Source: Palsa-147 sp049279675
GTDB lineage: Bacteria; Acidobacteriota; Terriglobia; Acidiferrales; UBA7541
NCBI GenBank assembly: GCA_049279675.1
Contig: JBAPOP010000053.1
Location: forward strand, 1 to 64,000
Direction: 5' to 3'
DNA: 64,000 nt
Shown: one piece after another, positions 31,842 to 41,419 of the stretch
How positions within the stretch are numbered: position 1 is the first letter of the stretch
Layout: each line of letters starts with the position of its first letter
Position numbers and translations under genes: made by a program
Notes under the pieces: model-generated
What the model saw: the letters and a program-made list of their open reading frames with translations, nothing else
Databases searched by the model: none
What the model was told of the DNA's origin: nothing

Positions 31842-34800
31842 CTACATCACAACCGAGTCCGCACCGCAAATTCCGCGAATTTGATCGAGGAGTTCGGCGT
31901 CGGCGCGCACCAAGCGATCGGATTCAAGCGTAGCTTCGGTTCCGTCACCGCTCAACAGATCGAACTCGACCCTGCACCGGCCCGGGCGGCTCGCCATCAC
32001 CTGATCCAGGCGGTCGAGCAGGCTGTCGTCGGCCGCGCTTAGGTCCACGCGCACGCGCAAGAGCGAAGGCGACGACGTGCGGTTGAGCATCTGCTCGAGC
32101 GGCTTCGCTTCCATGATGCGTAGCCGCGTTCCAGCATCTTCCACCGCTACCCGCCCTTTTACAAGCAGCGGGACGCCGGACTTGAGGACAGTCTCGAGCC
32201 GGGAGAACGGCTCGGAAAAAACGAGGCACTCGACAACCGCGGTTCTGTCCTGAAGCGTCACGATAGCCCAGCGCTGGTTATCTCTCTTCGAGCGCATCGG
32301 TCGTGTTTGCACAACGATTCCAGCGACGATTATGTCGGCGCCGTTCTTCTGGCTTTCAAGCATTCCAATATCAATCGCCTTGAGTTCGGCAAGACGCCCG
32401 GCAAATTTATCGAGAGGATGCCCGGAAATATAGAAGCCGAGCACCGCGTATTCGCCCGCAAGTCTGTCTTCCTCCGTCCATTCCTCGACGGCGACAGGCT
32501 GCCGAGCCGGCGCCGGTGCTGAAGCAGCCATCGCGCCGAAGAAGGCATTCTGTCCGCTCGCGCGCTCGCGATTCAGACGCTGCCCGTGCTTCATCGAGTC
32601 ATCAATGCTGGCCCAATGGCCCGCGCGCGAGCCGCCGAGAGAATCGAACGCGCCCGACTTGACCAGGCTTTCGAGCACGCGTCGATTCAATAATCCAGAA
32701 TCGAGCGCCCCGCAAACTTCGAAGAGATCCGTGAATCGCCCGTGCCGCGTGCGCGCCTCGACGATTCCTCGGGCCGTGCTTTCGCCGACGTTCTTAATCG
32801 CCGCCAATCCAAATCGAATATGTTCGCCTACGGGAGTGAAGTTGAGCGAGCTTTCGTGAACGTCGGGAGACAGCACCGTAATTCCCAAGTCGCGCGTCTC
32901 GGCGATGTATTTCACCAGCCGTTCGGTGTTACCCGTTTCCGCCGTCAGCATCGCCGCCATAAATTCCACCGGATAATGCCGCTTCAGATACGCGGTCTGA
33001 TAGGCGACGACGGCATAAGCGCAGGAGTGCGATTTGTTGAAACCGTATCCAGCGAACTCCTCCATCAGATTGAATATTTTCTCGGCCTTTCTCGCGGAAA
33101 CTTTGCGCGCCGTACTGCCGGCCATGAATTTCTCGCGCTGCGCAGCCATGTCCTCTTTGTTCTTCTTGCCCATCGCCTTCCGGAGGATGTCCGCTTGGCC
33201 GAGCGAAAATCCTGCGAGGCGGTTTGCGATTTGCATCACCTGCTCTTGATACAAAATCACGCCCCAGGTTTCCGACAGAATGTCTTTCAACTCCGGCAAG
33301 TCATACGTGACGCTCTTCTTTCCGTGTTTGCGCGCGATGAAATCGTCGATCATCCCGCCCTGAATCGGGCCGGGGCGATAGAGCGCGTTAAGCGCGGTCA
33401 GATCCTCCAGGCGCGTCGGCTGGTAGCGGCGCAAAACGTCTCGCATGCCATGCGATTCAAATTGAAATATGCCGGTCGTGTTCCCGCTTGCGAAAAGCTT
33501 ATATGTTTCGACATCGTCGGTCGGAAGGCTTGCAAGATCGACTTCGAGCCCGCGATTCTGCCGGATTAGCACGACGGCATCGCTCAGCACCGTGAGTGTG
33601 GTCAGCCCGAGAAAGTCCATCTTTAGCAGGCCGATCCGCTCGAGATCGGTCATGTCATACTGCGTCGTGATTTCATCTTTGCTTGACTTGTATAACGGAA
33701 CAATTTCGGTGAGCGGACGAGGCGAGATCACAACGCCGGCCGCGTGAGTCGAAGCGTGGCGCGCAAGTCCTTCGAGGCGCAGGGCGACGTTAATCAGGTC
33801 ACCGATCTTTTCATCATCTTTCCTCAACTGCGCGAGCTGCGACGATTGTTTCAGCGCATCCTCGAGCTGGATATTGAGTTGATTGGGGATGAGCTTCGCA
33901 AGGCGGTCCACGTCGCCGTAAGGCATATCGAGCGCCCGGCCCACATCTTTGATTGCAGCTTTGGCCGCCATCGTGCCGAACGTGATGATTTGCGCCACGC
34001 ACTGATCGCCGTATTTCTTCCGGACGTATTCGATCACTTCGCCGCGGCGGCGATAGCAAAAATCGATGTCGATATCTGGCAGCGACACGCGTTCTGGATT
34101 CAAGAATCGCTCGAAGAGGAGATCGTATTGCAGCGGGTCGATGTCGGTAATTCGCAGTGCGTAACTGACCAGACTGCCCGCCGCCGAACCGCGCCCCGGT
34201 CCCACTGGAACATCCTGCGTGCGCGCGTAGTGAATAAAATCCCAGACGATCAAGAAGTAGCCCGCGAAATTCATCTGCTTGATCATCTCGATTTCGCTAG
34301 CAAGCCGGCGCTCGTAGGCATCAAGCGGTTGGCGCAGGAGTCCCTGCTTCGCGAGTTTTTCGAGCTGTGGCAATCTCCAGTTAAATCCTTCGCGGACGAC
34401 TTTTTCAAAATAAGAATTTGCGGTGTGGCCTTCAGGAACCTGAAATTCAGGGAACGGATGATCAACGCGTTGGATTTTCACGTTGCAGCGTTCGGCAATC
34501 GTCACCGTACGCGACACCGCGTCCGGCAATTCGTGGAAGACGCGCGCCATTTCCTCCGCGGTTTTGAAATAAAACTGGTCGGTCGCAAACTTCATCCGAT
34601 TCACGTCGCTCATCGACTTGCCCGTCTGGATGCACATCAGGACTTCTTGCGAGCGGGCGTCTGACTGTTTCAAGTAGTGAGTATCGTTGGTGGCAACGAG
34701 CGGAATGCCCGTCTGGCGCGATAGCTCCACCAGATCGCGATTCACCCAGGTCTCGATTTCCATCCCCTGGTCCTGAACTTCGAGAAAGAAATTTCCTTTT

Positions 34801-35303
34801 CCGAAAATGTCCTGGAGGCGATAGGCGGACTCTCGCGCTTTGTCGAGCTTGTGCTCGGAAACAGCTTCGGTGACTTCGCCTCGCAAGCAGGCGGAAAGCG
34901 CAATCAGTCCCTTGCTGTGTTTCGCCAGCAGGTCGTGGTCGATACGCGGCTTGTAGTAGAAACCCTCGAGGAATCCCGTCGAAACGAGTTTGATGAGATT
35001 GCGGTAGCCTTCGTCCGTTTCGCACAAAAGAACGAGATGGTTCGAGCGCTCGGCATCCGCGCCTCTCGTTTTATGGCTGCCAGGCGCGACATATACTTCG
35101 CAGCCGATGATCGGCTTCACGCCTCGCATCGTAGCTTCGTGATAAAAATTTGCGGCGGCAAACAAATTGCCGTGGTCGGTGACGGCGACGGCGGGCATTC
35201 CGCGTCGGGCAGCCTCGGTGGTCAGTTCGCCGACTTCGCAGGCTCCGTCGAGAAGCGAGTAATCCGTGTGCAGATGAAGGTGAACGAAGTTCGGGCGATC
35301 CAT
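31842..35303 (-). CDS. dnaE: DNA polymerase III alpha subunit
   Basis: The 1153-residue replicative polymerase of the DnaE1 type has a PHP domain at the N-terminus (FVHLHLHTDYSLLDGACEV, AVTDHGNLF), polymerase palm motifs with GPGRGSAAGSLV and PDIDIDFCYRRR carrying the catalytic aspartates, GYGFNKSHSCAYAVVAYQTA in the fingers/HhH region, and a C-terminal OB domain (DIIVAGIVVQTRPMRSKRD). Most PHP metal ligands appear intact, as in DnaE proteins with possible proofreading. The start ATG has no Shine-Dalgarno; a TAAAAT box is eight bases upstream. It is followed directly by accA. Confidence 0.97.
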   Translation of the reverse strand: MDRPNFVHLHLHTDYSLLDGACEVGELTTEAARRGMPAVAVTDHGNLFAAANFYHEATMRGVKPIIGCEVYVAPGSHKTRGADAERSNHLVLLCETDEGYRNLIKLVSTGFLEGFYYKPRIDHDLLAKHSKGLIALSACLRGEVTEAVSEHKLDKARESAYRLQDIFGKGNFFLEVQDQGMEIETWVNRDLVELSRQTGIPLVATNDTHYLKQSDARSQEVLMCIQTGKSMSDVNRMKFATDQFYFKTAEEMARVFHELPDAVSRTVTIAERCNVKIQRVDHPFPEFQVPEGHTANSYFEKVVREGFNWRLPQLEKLAKQGLLRQPLDAYERRLASEIEMIKQMNFAGYFLIVWDFIHYARTQDVPVGPGRGSAAGSLVSYALRITDIDPLQYDLLFERFLNPERVSLPDIDIDFCYRRRGEVIEYVRKKYGDQCVAQIITFGTMAAKAAIKDVGRALDMPYGDVDRLAKLIPNQLNIQLEDALKQSSQLAQLRKDDEKIGDLINVALRLEGLARHASTHAAGVVISPRPLTEIVPLYKSSKDEITTQYDMTDLERIGLLKMDFLGLTTLTVLSDAVVLIRQNRGLEVDLASLPTDDVETYKLFASGNTTGIFQFESHGMRDVLRRYQPTRLEDLTALNALYRPGPIQGGMIDDFIARKHGKKSVTYDLPELKDILSETWGVILYQEQVMQIANRLAGFSLGQADILRKAMGKKNKEDMAAQREKFMAGSTARKVSARKAEKIFNLMEEFAGYGFNKSHSCAYAVVAYQTAYLKRHYPVEFMAAMLTAETGNTERLVKYIAETRDLGITVLSPDVHESSLNFTPVGEHIRFGLAAIKNVGESTARGIVEARTRHGRFTDLFEVCGALDSGLLNRRVLESLVKSGAFDSLGGSRAGHWASIDDSMKHGQRLNRERASGQNAFFGAMAASAPAPARQPVAVEEWTEEDRLAGEYAVLGFYISGHPLDKFAGRLAELKAIDIGMLESQKNGADIIVAGIVVQTRPMRSKRDNQRWAIVTLQDRTAVVECLVFSEPFSRLETVLKSGVPLLVKGRVAVEDAGTRLRIMEAKPLEQMLNRTSSPSLLRVRVDLSAADDSLLDRLDQVMASRPGRCRVEFDLLSGDGTEATLESDRLVRADAELLDQIRGICGADSVVM

Positions 35304-35311
35304 GCGAGCCT

Positions 35312-35317
35312 ATTTTA
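35312..35317 (-). promoter_or_regulatory. Candidate -10 box of dnaE
   Basis: TAAAAT on the minus strand (35317-35312) stands eight bases before the dnaE ATG. No clear -35 box is present at 16-18 bases. Listed because it repeats the short-leader arrangement seen at nadE, the isocitrate dehydrogenase gene and bshC. Confidence 0.3.
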
Positions 35318-35396
35318 ATCCAGCTACCGGCAATCCATCACAAGCAATCCAACACAAAAGTTGACGGCGGAAGAAACCGCCTTGAATTTCCAAAAG

Positions 35397-36911
35397 TCAG
35401 CGCTTGCGTGCCTTTTTAGCTGGCTTCGACGCCTTTGCTCTCTTCGCGGCTGGCGGCGGAGCAGTTTTTGCCATCTCTGGCTTCGGCGGCTGCGGCTTCG
35501 CCGCTTTCGGCACCTCCATGGTAGCAGGAGGCTTAGTTGTCGAAGCTTCCGCGGCGGCTTGCGCGGACATGATCGCGGCCTTGTGTTTCTGCTTCGACTT
35601 TTTCTTTTCCTCGATCTTTTTCTTTGGCTCGTCCTTTATTCCGGCAAGCCGCTTCAGAATTTTTGTGCGTTCGATCGGATCGCGACCCTTGCCTCGAAGC
35701 TGCGCTTCGAAAAAGTCTTCGAGGACTTTGTCGAACTTCGGACCGCGAGGCACGCCCAGGGCGTCCAGTTCCGCCATGGGAAGGCTCGCGCGCATCGGCC
35801 GCCATTTCTGGAGATAATTACGGATTTTCGCGCCCGCCTTCGAATTGCCGTACTCGGCTTGTAGAAACGCGAGGCGCTCCGGGGGCACCGTTCCCAAATA
35901 AAAATAGGCATCCTTCGGCGCGTTCGTCTTGCGGCCCTTTAGCGTCTTCAACGCCTTTTCTGACTCCGGCACGAGTTCGTTATAAGCTGCCATTTCCTTC
36001 GCCGTGAATTCCATGCTTCGCAAAGCCGCCGATGCTTCACGGTCTTTCAGTCGCGCCAGGAGGAAGTACGTGACGGCGGTCGCGAGGCGCGGCCGTACGC
36101 CCGCCGAAACAAACGCTTCGCGTGCCCGCTGCAATCGCACGAGGCCCTCGTAGTCTGGATGGCGGCGAGGCAGGTTCGGGTGAATCGCGCCGACGAGGCT
36201 GTGCGACTCCCATTGCTTTAAAACGCCACCCGGATTGTCCTCGCGGCCGAGCGCCAGCACTTCCCTGCCAACCGCGCGCCCGTCAAGATGCTCGTGCAAG
36301 CCGCGTCCCATCGCCAGGTCGAACCACTCCTGCGTCCGGCTTTCTTGTTTGAAATCCATGCGCACGCAATAGCGAAGAATGCGCATGAGGCGAATCGGCT
36401 GATTTGTAAATGCGTGAATCGAGAGGGAACGTACTTCCCGCTTTTCGAGATCGGCGAGGCCGTTCGTTGGATCGAGGAGAAGCCCCCGCGACGCCGGGTT
36501 CAAAGAAATCGCGATTGCGTTCAGGGAAAAATCCCGCCGCCGGAGATCTTCCATTACGGTCGACCAGCGAATGTCAGGCTTAGCTCCCGGACGTTCATAG
36601 AAATCATCGCGCGCGGCGGAGATTGAGCCATCGGCATCGCCGGCGAAAATAATCTCGTAGTGTCGCAGATGCTCATTCTCGGACAGGACGCGTGCCCCGC
36701 CCTTCTCGAGTTCGCGCACGATCCGCTGCGGATTCCCTTCGACCGTGAAATCGAGGTCGCGGATCGGCATTCCGGAAATCAAATCGCGTACGGCGCCGCC
36801 GGTCAGATAGACGTTCGAATCCTGCGCTCGCGCAAGTTCCTGGACGCGGACCAACGCGGCGCGCTGCTCCGGCGAAAGACGGCTTTCCAGCAAAAACATG
36901 TAATCAGGCAT
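35397..36911 (-). CDS. CCA-adding enzyme/poly(A) polymerase family nucleotidyltransferase with basic tail
   Basis: The 504-residue class II nucleotidyltransferase has GGAVRDLISGMPIRDLDFTV (the Gly-Gly helix and DxD metal site, about residues 35-54), DLRRRDFSLNAIA and the head/neck motif PIRLMRILRYCVRMDF. These enzymes add or repair the CCA end of tRNA or add A tails to RNA; which one applies cannot be told from the sequence. The last 60 or so residues are an unusual Lys/Ala/Pro tail (KKKIEEKKKSKQKHK, then PKAAKPQPPKPEMAK). The ATG at 36911 begins MPDYMFLLES. Confidence 0.9.
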   Translation of the reverse strand: MPDYMFLLESRLSPEQRAALVRVQELARAQDSNVYLTGGAVRDLISGMPIRDLDFTVEGNPQRIVRELEKGGARVLSENEHLRHYEIIFAGDADGSISAARDDFYERPGAKPDIRWSTVMEDLRRRDFSLNAIAISLNPASRGLLLDPTNGLADLEKREVRSLSIHAFTNQPIRLMRILRYCVRMDFKQESRTQEWFDLAMGRGLHEHLDGRAVGREVLALGREDNPGGVLKQWESHSLVGAIHPNLPRRHPDYEGLVRLQRAREAFVSAGVRPRLATAVTYFLLARLKDREASAALRSMEFTAKEMAAYNELVPESEKALKTLKGRKTNAPKDAYFYLGTVPPERLAFLQAEYGNSKAGAKIRNYLQKWRPMRASLPMAELDALGVPRGPKFDKVLEDFFEAQLRGKGRDPIERTKILKRLAGIKDEPKKKIEEKKKSKQKHKAAIMSAQAAAEASTTKPPATMEVPKAAKPQPPKPEMAKTAPPPAAKRAKASKPAKKARKR

Positions 36912-37009
36912 GAGGCTTAGGCCTCCTCCCAAGTCCCGACAAAGTTATTGTCGTTCCGTCGGCGCTCGCGCAAAGACGCGCGCCGTTCCCCAAATTCAAT
37001 CGGCGGCAT

Positions 37010-37894
37010 TCAAGCTCGCGGATGGTGCTCGCGATAAACCTGTTTCAGCCGCTCTTCTACTACGTGCGTATAAATTTGCGTGGTGGTGATATCCGCGTGG
37101 CCCAACATCATTTGAACTGCGCGTAAATCCGCCCCCCGATCCAGCAAATGCGTCGCAAAACTGTGCCTCAACATGTGAGGCTTCAGCTTCTTTCGAATGC
37201 CCGCGTCCCGCCCGCAATCGGAAACCGTCTTCCAAAATCCGTGCCGTGAACAAGCGGTGCCCTTCCGGCTCAAAAACAGAAGCGGCGGCGAATTCTCTCG
37301 CGCCAGTTTTGGCCGGGACTTCCCGAGATAAAGCCTGACGACCTCGACTGCCCGGCGACCAATCGGCACGAGCCGCTCTTTATCGCCCTTCCCGACGCAC
37401 CGGACGTAACCCTTATCGAAATGAATGTCGCTGAGGCGCAGCCTGCACAATTCCGAGACTCGCAGTCCGGCCGAATACATCACTTCAACCATGGCTTTAT
37501 CACGAAGTCCAACTATCGTCCTGGCATCCGGCTGCGCGATCAGCTTCTCGACTTCCTCAACCGATAGAAACATCGGCAGGCTGCTGCGAAAACGCGGCGA
37601 CTCCACGGTCTCAGCTGGATCTTCGCGAATCAATCCTTCAGCAAGCGCAAATCTGAAAAAATGCCGGATCGTAACCAGGTGCCTCGCCACGGATCGGCTA
37701 TCAAGCTTGCGATGATAGAGATGCCGCAGAAAATCGACGATGTCGTCGCGGTTCACCTTACCAAGCGCTAACCGTTCGCCGGCGGCAAACGCCGCAAATT
37801 TCTCGACGTCGCGCCGGTACGCGTCTAGCGTATTAGCCGACACGCCTTTCTCGACGCGCAGGTAACTCAAGAACGATCGAATTGCCGCTTCCAC
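37010..37894 (-). CDS. xerD: Tyrosine recombinase XerD/XerC
   Basis: The 294-residue phage-integrase family recombinase has an N-terminal SAM-like core-binding domain (FLSYLRVEKGVSANTLDAYR) and a catalytic domain with the RKHRHY residues: Arg in SAGLRVSELCRL, Lys in VRCVGKGDKERLVP, His and Arg in HMLRHSFATHLLDRG, His in LGHADITTT and the nucleophile Tyr in QIYTHV. Size and motifs fit the chromosome-dimer resolvases; XerD is favoured over XerC by the LRVSELCRL and HSFATHLL forms, though not decisively. No integrase-flanked island is visible. Start is GTG 37894. Confidence 0.92.
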   Translation of the reverse strand: MEAAIRSFLSYLRVEKGVSANTLDAYRRDVEKFAAFAAGERLALGKVNRDDIVDFLRHLYHRKLDSRSVARHLVTIRHFFRFALAEGLIREDPAETVESPRFRSSLPMFLSVEEVEKLIAQPDARTIVGLRDKAMVEVMYSAGLRVSELCRLRLSDIHFDKGYVRCVGKGDKERLVPIGRRAVEVVRLYLGKSRPKLARENSPPLLFLSRKGTACSRHGFWKTVSDCGRDAGIRKKLKPHMLRHSFATHLLDRGADLRAVQMMLGHADITTTQIYTHVVEERLKQVYREHHPRA

Positions 37895-37928
37895 CAGTCC
37901 CCCGAAAGAATTCCTGTCGCACGCCCCG

Positions 37929-37956
37929 TGTAACGCCGGCGTCTCGCCGGCCCTTA
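37929..37956 (+). repeat. GTA-headed REP-like hairpin upstream of xerD
   Basis: A perfect 6-bp stem (GCCGGC 37935-37940 and GCCGGC 37946-37951) has a GTCTC loop. The head reads GTAAC rather than GTAGC. It resembles the element at 456-486. It lies between murJ and xerD. Confidence 0.45.
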
Positions 37957-37983
37957 GCCTTTACTCAACAAGGGTCGCAACCA

Positions 37984-39603
37984 TCACACCGCCCGCCCAG
38001 CCAGCATCGTGCTTCGAACGAACGCAACCACTTCATGCACTTCTTCGCAACGTATCAACCATGCCGCACCCATGTATATTCCCACTGCGGTTGCGATCAT
38101 CGCCGCCAACCCAGCGGCTTGCGGCATAAATCTGTCGCTTGGAATCGATTGGTAGCCGCGCATCAATAGCACACACGCTGCTGCCATCACCGCGGCGCAT
38201 ATCGCCGTTCGTCCCAGCGAGGCCAGCAATTCCGTCGCGCCCACGCGCCCAAACCGTCGGCGGAAAATCACGAAGAGCGCCCCAAAATTCACGTAGGCCG
38301 CGATTGCCGTCGCCAGCGCAGGCCCCGCGTTTGAAAGCGTTCGCGCCAGGAAGATAAGAAAACATACGTTGAACAGAATATTCACGCACAACGCCACCGC
38401 GGCAACTCGCGCAGGAGTCGCCGTATCGCGCAGCGAATAAAATACCGGAACGATCAATTTCACGGCTGCGAAAGCCGGAAGTCCCAACGAATAGCAGAGC
38501 AAGGGCCGCGTCGTCAGTGCCGTCGATGCCGCCACAAATTGTCCGTGCTGGAAAAGAACCCGCACTATGGGTTGTCTCAGCAGCACCAAGCCGACCGCCG
38601 CTGGTATCGTAACAAACGTAACCAGGCGCAGCGCGTAACCAAACGTCGCAGTCATGTCGCCCATTCGTTGCTGGTTGGCCTGTCGCGAAAGCGTAGGCAG
38701 CAAGGCTGTCGAGATCGCAAGGGCAAAAGTACCGAGCACGAGTTCGACCACGCGATCCGCAACGTAGAGCGACGTGATGCTTCCCTGCGGCATTTTGGGT
38801 GACATTGCAAAAATCGTGTCGATGAAAAAGTTGATCTGATAGAGGCCGATCCCGAAAAAACTCGGCAGCATCAATTTTCCGACGGTGCGTATTCCGGGGT
38901 CCTTGAACGAAATTTGAAAGCGAAATCGCATTCCGCGCCGAACGAGCGCGGGAACTTGCATGAAAAATTGCAGCGCACCCGCGATCAGGACGGCGACAGC
39001 CAGCGCCACCGCGGGGCTCCGATATTGCGCGGGCGCCAAATTCACGATCGGCGCATACACAGCACCGAATGAAAAAGTAATCAGCGTGAGATTGAAAACA
39101 ATTGGCGTGGAAGCGGGCAATCCGAAAACGTGATAGCTGTTCAAAATTGCCATCGCCAACGCGGACAGACCCATAAAAAATACGTACGGGAAAATTATTC
39201 GGTTGAGAAATACCGCCATCCCCAAATCGATTCGATGCCCACCGACGAGAGTGAACAAATCGATGACGCGGTCCGAAAATATGACCCCAAGTACGGTCAA
39301 GGGCGCCAGCAATACGGTAAGCGTCCAAAACGCCCGTTGGGCGAACTCCCATATCTCTGTCTGCGACTTTCCCGTGATATACGCGGTGAAGACGGGAACG
39401 AACGCCGCCGTCATGGAGCCTTCGCCGACCAGTCGCCGCAAAAGGTTCGGAATTCGAAACGCGAGGATAAACGAGTCCGCAGCTACGGATGTACCGAGCA
39501 GAAGAGTGATGCGTTCGTCGCGTAAATACCCTAGAATGCGGCTGATAACGGTGGCTAGAGTTATGGCCGAGGCGGATTGGAGAATCTGCCTTTTTTCGGT
39601 CAA
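37984..39603 (-). CDS. murJ: Lipid II flippase MurJ (MviN family)
   Basis: The 539-residue protein has about 14 membrane helices and is the transporter that flips the lipid-linked peptidoglycan precursor. Family marks include SRILGYLRDERITLLLG near the start, FRIPNLLRRLVGEGSMTAAFVPVF, and FQHGQF in the middle, as in other MurJ proteins. It starts at TTG 39603: an in-frame stop lies shortly upstream, no ATG occurs before the first helix, and GGAG lies about ten bases upstream. The gene runs away from the unknown gene at 39718. Confidence 0.93.
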   Translation of the reverse strand: MTEKRQILQSASAITLATVISRILGYLRDERITLLLGTSVAADSFILAFRIPNLLRRLVGEGSMTAAFVPVFTAYITGKSQTEIWEFAQRAFWTLTVLLAPLTVLGVIFSDRVIDLFTLVGGHRIDLGMAVFLNRIIFPYVFFMGLSALAMAILNSYHVFGLPASTPIVFNLTLITFSFGAVYAPIVNLAPAQYRSPAVALAVAVLIAGALQFFMQVPALVRRGMRFRFQISFKDPGIRTVGKLMLPSFFGIGLYQINFFIDTIFAMSPKMPQGSITSLYVADRVVELVLGTFALAISTALLPTLSRQANQQRMGDMTATFGYALRLVTFVTIPAAVGLVLLRQPIVRVLFQHGQFVAASTALTTRPLLCYSLGLPAFAAVKLIVPVFYSLRDTATPARVAAVALCVNILFNVCFLIFLARTLSNAGPALATAIAAYVNFGALFVIFRRRFGRVGATELLASLGRTAICAAVMAAACVLLMRGYQSIPSDRFMPQAAGLAAMIATAVGIYMGAAWLIRCEEVHEVVAFVRSTMLAGRAV

Positions 39604-39644
39604 TCGCCGGAAGCTCCGATTCTAACCCTTTTAGCACCAACAAG

Positions 39645-39673
39645 TTGACAACACTTTAACCGAAAGATAACAT
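39645..39673 (+). promoter_or_regulatory. Near-consensus promoter for the gene at 39718
   Basis: TTGACA (39645-39650), 17 bases, then TAACAT (39668-39673). The next start codon (TTG 39718) is about 38 bases after the expected transcription start, with an AAAAGGA Shine-Dalgarno between. It supports expression of this unknown gene. Confidence 0.6.
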
Positions 39674-39717
39674 AACTCCCCGCGTTTCGCAACTGCCTTC
39701 CCAAAAGGAACTCGAAT

Positions 39718-40212
39718 TTGAAACGGACCACCCCAACCTCGACCCACAAAAAGGTCGTCGTCGTGTCGGAGGATGGGACCCCTCTGAAAGGTTACTTAAA
39801 TCCCACCGGCCTGCCATCGGCGGAGACGATAGACCTTCTCACGCCGGACGGAGAGCACAAGCAAATCGCAGTGTCGGCGATCAAAGCCATCTATTTTGTC
39901 GCAGATCTGAATCAATCGTATGAGCCACAGCGCACTGTCTTCCTTAGCCGTCCCAAGCTTGAAGGATTGTGGCTCAGACTAACGTTTCGCGACCGTCAAA
40001 TCATGGAAGGCATCAGCTCGAACGAATTGCTCGAGGCGGTGGATCGCGGCGTTCAATTCGTTCCGCCGGACTTGCACGGAAATTGCCTGAGGATGTTTGT
40101 GCCTCGCGCCGCGCTGACTGAGGTGAAAGTCCTAGGCGTTGTTGGGCCAGTCAAGCGGCCCGCGCGGCCCGCTGCTGCGGTCCCCGACCAGCCCCGACTT
40201 TTCAGTGAGTAA
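39718..40212 (+). CDS. Conserved-looking hypothetical protein, 164 residues
   Basis: I do not recognise a family. Translation from TTG 39718 (AAAAGGA upstream) gives an N-terminal segment KKVVVVSEDGTPLKGYLNPT, then beta-strand-rich sequence with IDLLTPDGEHKQIAVSAIKA, IYFVADLN and LTFRDRQIMEGISSNELLE. A Pro/Ala-rich tail follows. No signal peptide, membrane segment or metal motif is visible. The repeated short strands suggest two small beta-barrel units, such as PilZ-like or DUF6982-like domains. It is transcribed toward lpxD, 143 bases away, and divergently from murJ; a near-consensus promoter precedes it. It is probably cytosolic. Confidence 0.65.
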   Translation: MKRTTPTSTHKKVVVVSEDGTPLKGYLNPTGLPSAETIDLLTPDGEHKQIAVSAIKAIYFVADLNQSYEPQRTVFLSRPKLEGLWLRLTFRDRQIMEGISSNELLEAVDRGVQFVPPDLHGNCLRMFVPRAALTEVKVLGVVGPVKRPARPAAAVPDQPRLFSE

Positions 40213-40355
40213 GGCTCTTGCGGGCGACGGCGAACTCTCGACCGCCATCAGCGAAATATCGTCGCGCACGGCCTTCACCTGAAGTAAATTCCAGCTAGCC
40301 AAGACTTCGGAACGCGATCGTGAGTTGGGTTCCTGGATCGGAGAGGAGACACGCT

Positions 40356-41381
40356 ATGAAACTCGGCGAGATAGCCGAACGGCTGGCTTGCAAGCTTGAA
40401 GGCGATGCCGGAATCGAAATTACCGGCGTTGCAGGCATCGAAGAGGCCGAGCCAGGACAGCTGACCTTTCTTGCCAACCGGCGCTATCGCCCCGCCGTGG
40501 CCACAACGCGCGCGTCGGCGATTTTGATCGCGCCGGACGCAGGCGACGTGCCACTGGCGTCCTTACGCTCGAAGAATCCTTACCTCGATTTCGCGCGCGC
40601 GCTAGAATTTTTCCATCCGGCGCCGAACTTTTCTCCCGGAGTTCATCCAACCGCGACCGTGTCGAACACCGCCAAGATAGCTTCAGGCGCGCATATCGGA
40701 CCGTACTCCTATGTCGGGGAAAACGCCAAAATCGGGCGCGGCGCGATCCTGCATAGCTTTGTGTCGATTTATCAGGACGCGACAATTGGCGACGAGTTTT
40801 TTGCGCACTCTCACGCAATTGTCCGCGAAGGATGCCGCATCGGCAATCGCGTGACGCTTCAAAACGGCGCGGTGATTGGCTCCGATGGATTCGGATTTGC
40901 CAAGCAAGACGACGGAACGTGGTACAAGATCCGGCAGGCAGGCATCGCCGTGATCGAGGACGACGTGGAAATCCAAGCCGGCGCCATCATCGATCGCGCC
41001 ACGATCGGGGAAACTCGGATTTCTCGCGGCGCCAAGATAGATAACCTGGTGCAGGTGGGCCACGGCTCGAGAGTTGGAGAGAATGCCCTGCTATGTGGCC
41101 AAGTAGGATTGGCCGGCTCAACTCGTGTCGGAAAGAATTGTATTCTCGCCGGGCAGGTGGGGGCGGCGGGACATTTGACGATCGGAGATGGCGCGGTGGT
41201 CACATCGCAGAGCGGCGTGCCGAATGACGTACCTCCGGGCGCACTCTACTCAGGATATCCGGCAATCGAAAATAAAAATTGGCTGAAATCGGTGGCCATC
41301 TTCAATCACTTACCGGAATTGCAGAAACAAGTGCGCGAGCTGACGGCCGAGATCGAAAAGCTGAAAAAGCGGACAATTTAG
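40356..41381 (+). CDS. lpxD: UDP-3-O-acylglucosamine N-acyltransferase LpxD
   Basis: The 341-residue protein has an N-terminal LpxD domain (LGEIAERLACKLEGDAGIEITG), then a left-handed beta-helix of hexapeptide repeats (HPTATVSNTAKIASGAHIGPYSYVGENAKIG), and a C-terminal helix (LPELQKQVRELTAEIEKLK). The catalytic histidine lies in DNLVQVGHGSRVG, and the nucleotide-binding loop in GSDGFGFAKQDDGTWYK. It adds the second acyl chain in lipid A synthesis, showing an outer membrane with lipid A. The ATG at 40356 with GGAGAGGAG upstream is preferred; an earlier frame start lacks both. The other lpx genes are not in the window. Confidence 0.96.
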   Translation: MKLGEIAERLACKLEGDAGIEITGVAGIEEAEPGQLTFLANRRYRPAVATTRASAILIAPDAGDVPLASLRSKNPYLDFARALEFFHPAPNFSPGVHPTATVSNTAKIASGAHIGPYSYVGENAKIGRGAILHSFVSIYQDATIGDEFFAHSHAIVREGCRIGNRVTLQNGAVIGSDGFGFAKQDDGTWYKIRQAGIAVIEDDVEIQAGAIIDRATIGETRISRGAKIDNLVQVGHGSRVGENALLCGQVGLAGSTRVGKNCILAGQVGAAGHLTIGDGAVVTSQSGVPNDVPPGALYSGYPAIENKNWLKSVAIFNHLPELQKQVRELTAEIEKLKKRTI

Positions 41382-41393
41382 CGTTGTAAAAGA

Positions 41394-41408
41394 GTAGCGG
41401 AGGGCTAC
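41394..41408. terminator. Weak hairpin between convergent lpxD and plsC-like genes
   Basis: GTAGC (41394-41398) pairs with GCTAC (41404-41408) around a five-base loop. It fills most of the 38-base space between two genes that converge, so it may end both transcripts. No run of T follows, so the call is tentative. Confidence 0.3.
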
Positions 41409-41419
41409 CTATTGGGTCC

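Noticed and set aside
37010..37894. XerD as the integrase of a genomic island
   Set aside because: Motifs and size fit the chromosomal XerC/D group, and no tRNA, direct repeats or cargo genes flank it.
38033..39643. 536-codon frame on the same strand as murJ, shifted frame
   Set aside because: Overlaps murJ almost completely; its translation is rich in Arg/Ser/Gly and has no membrane pattern.
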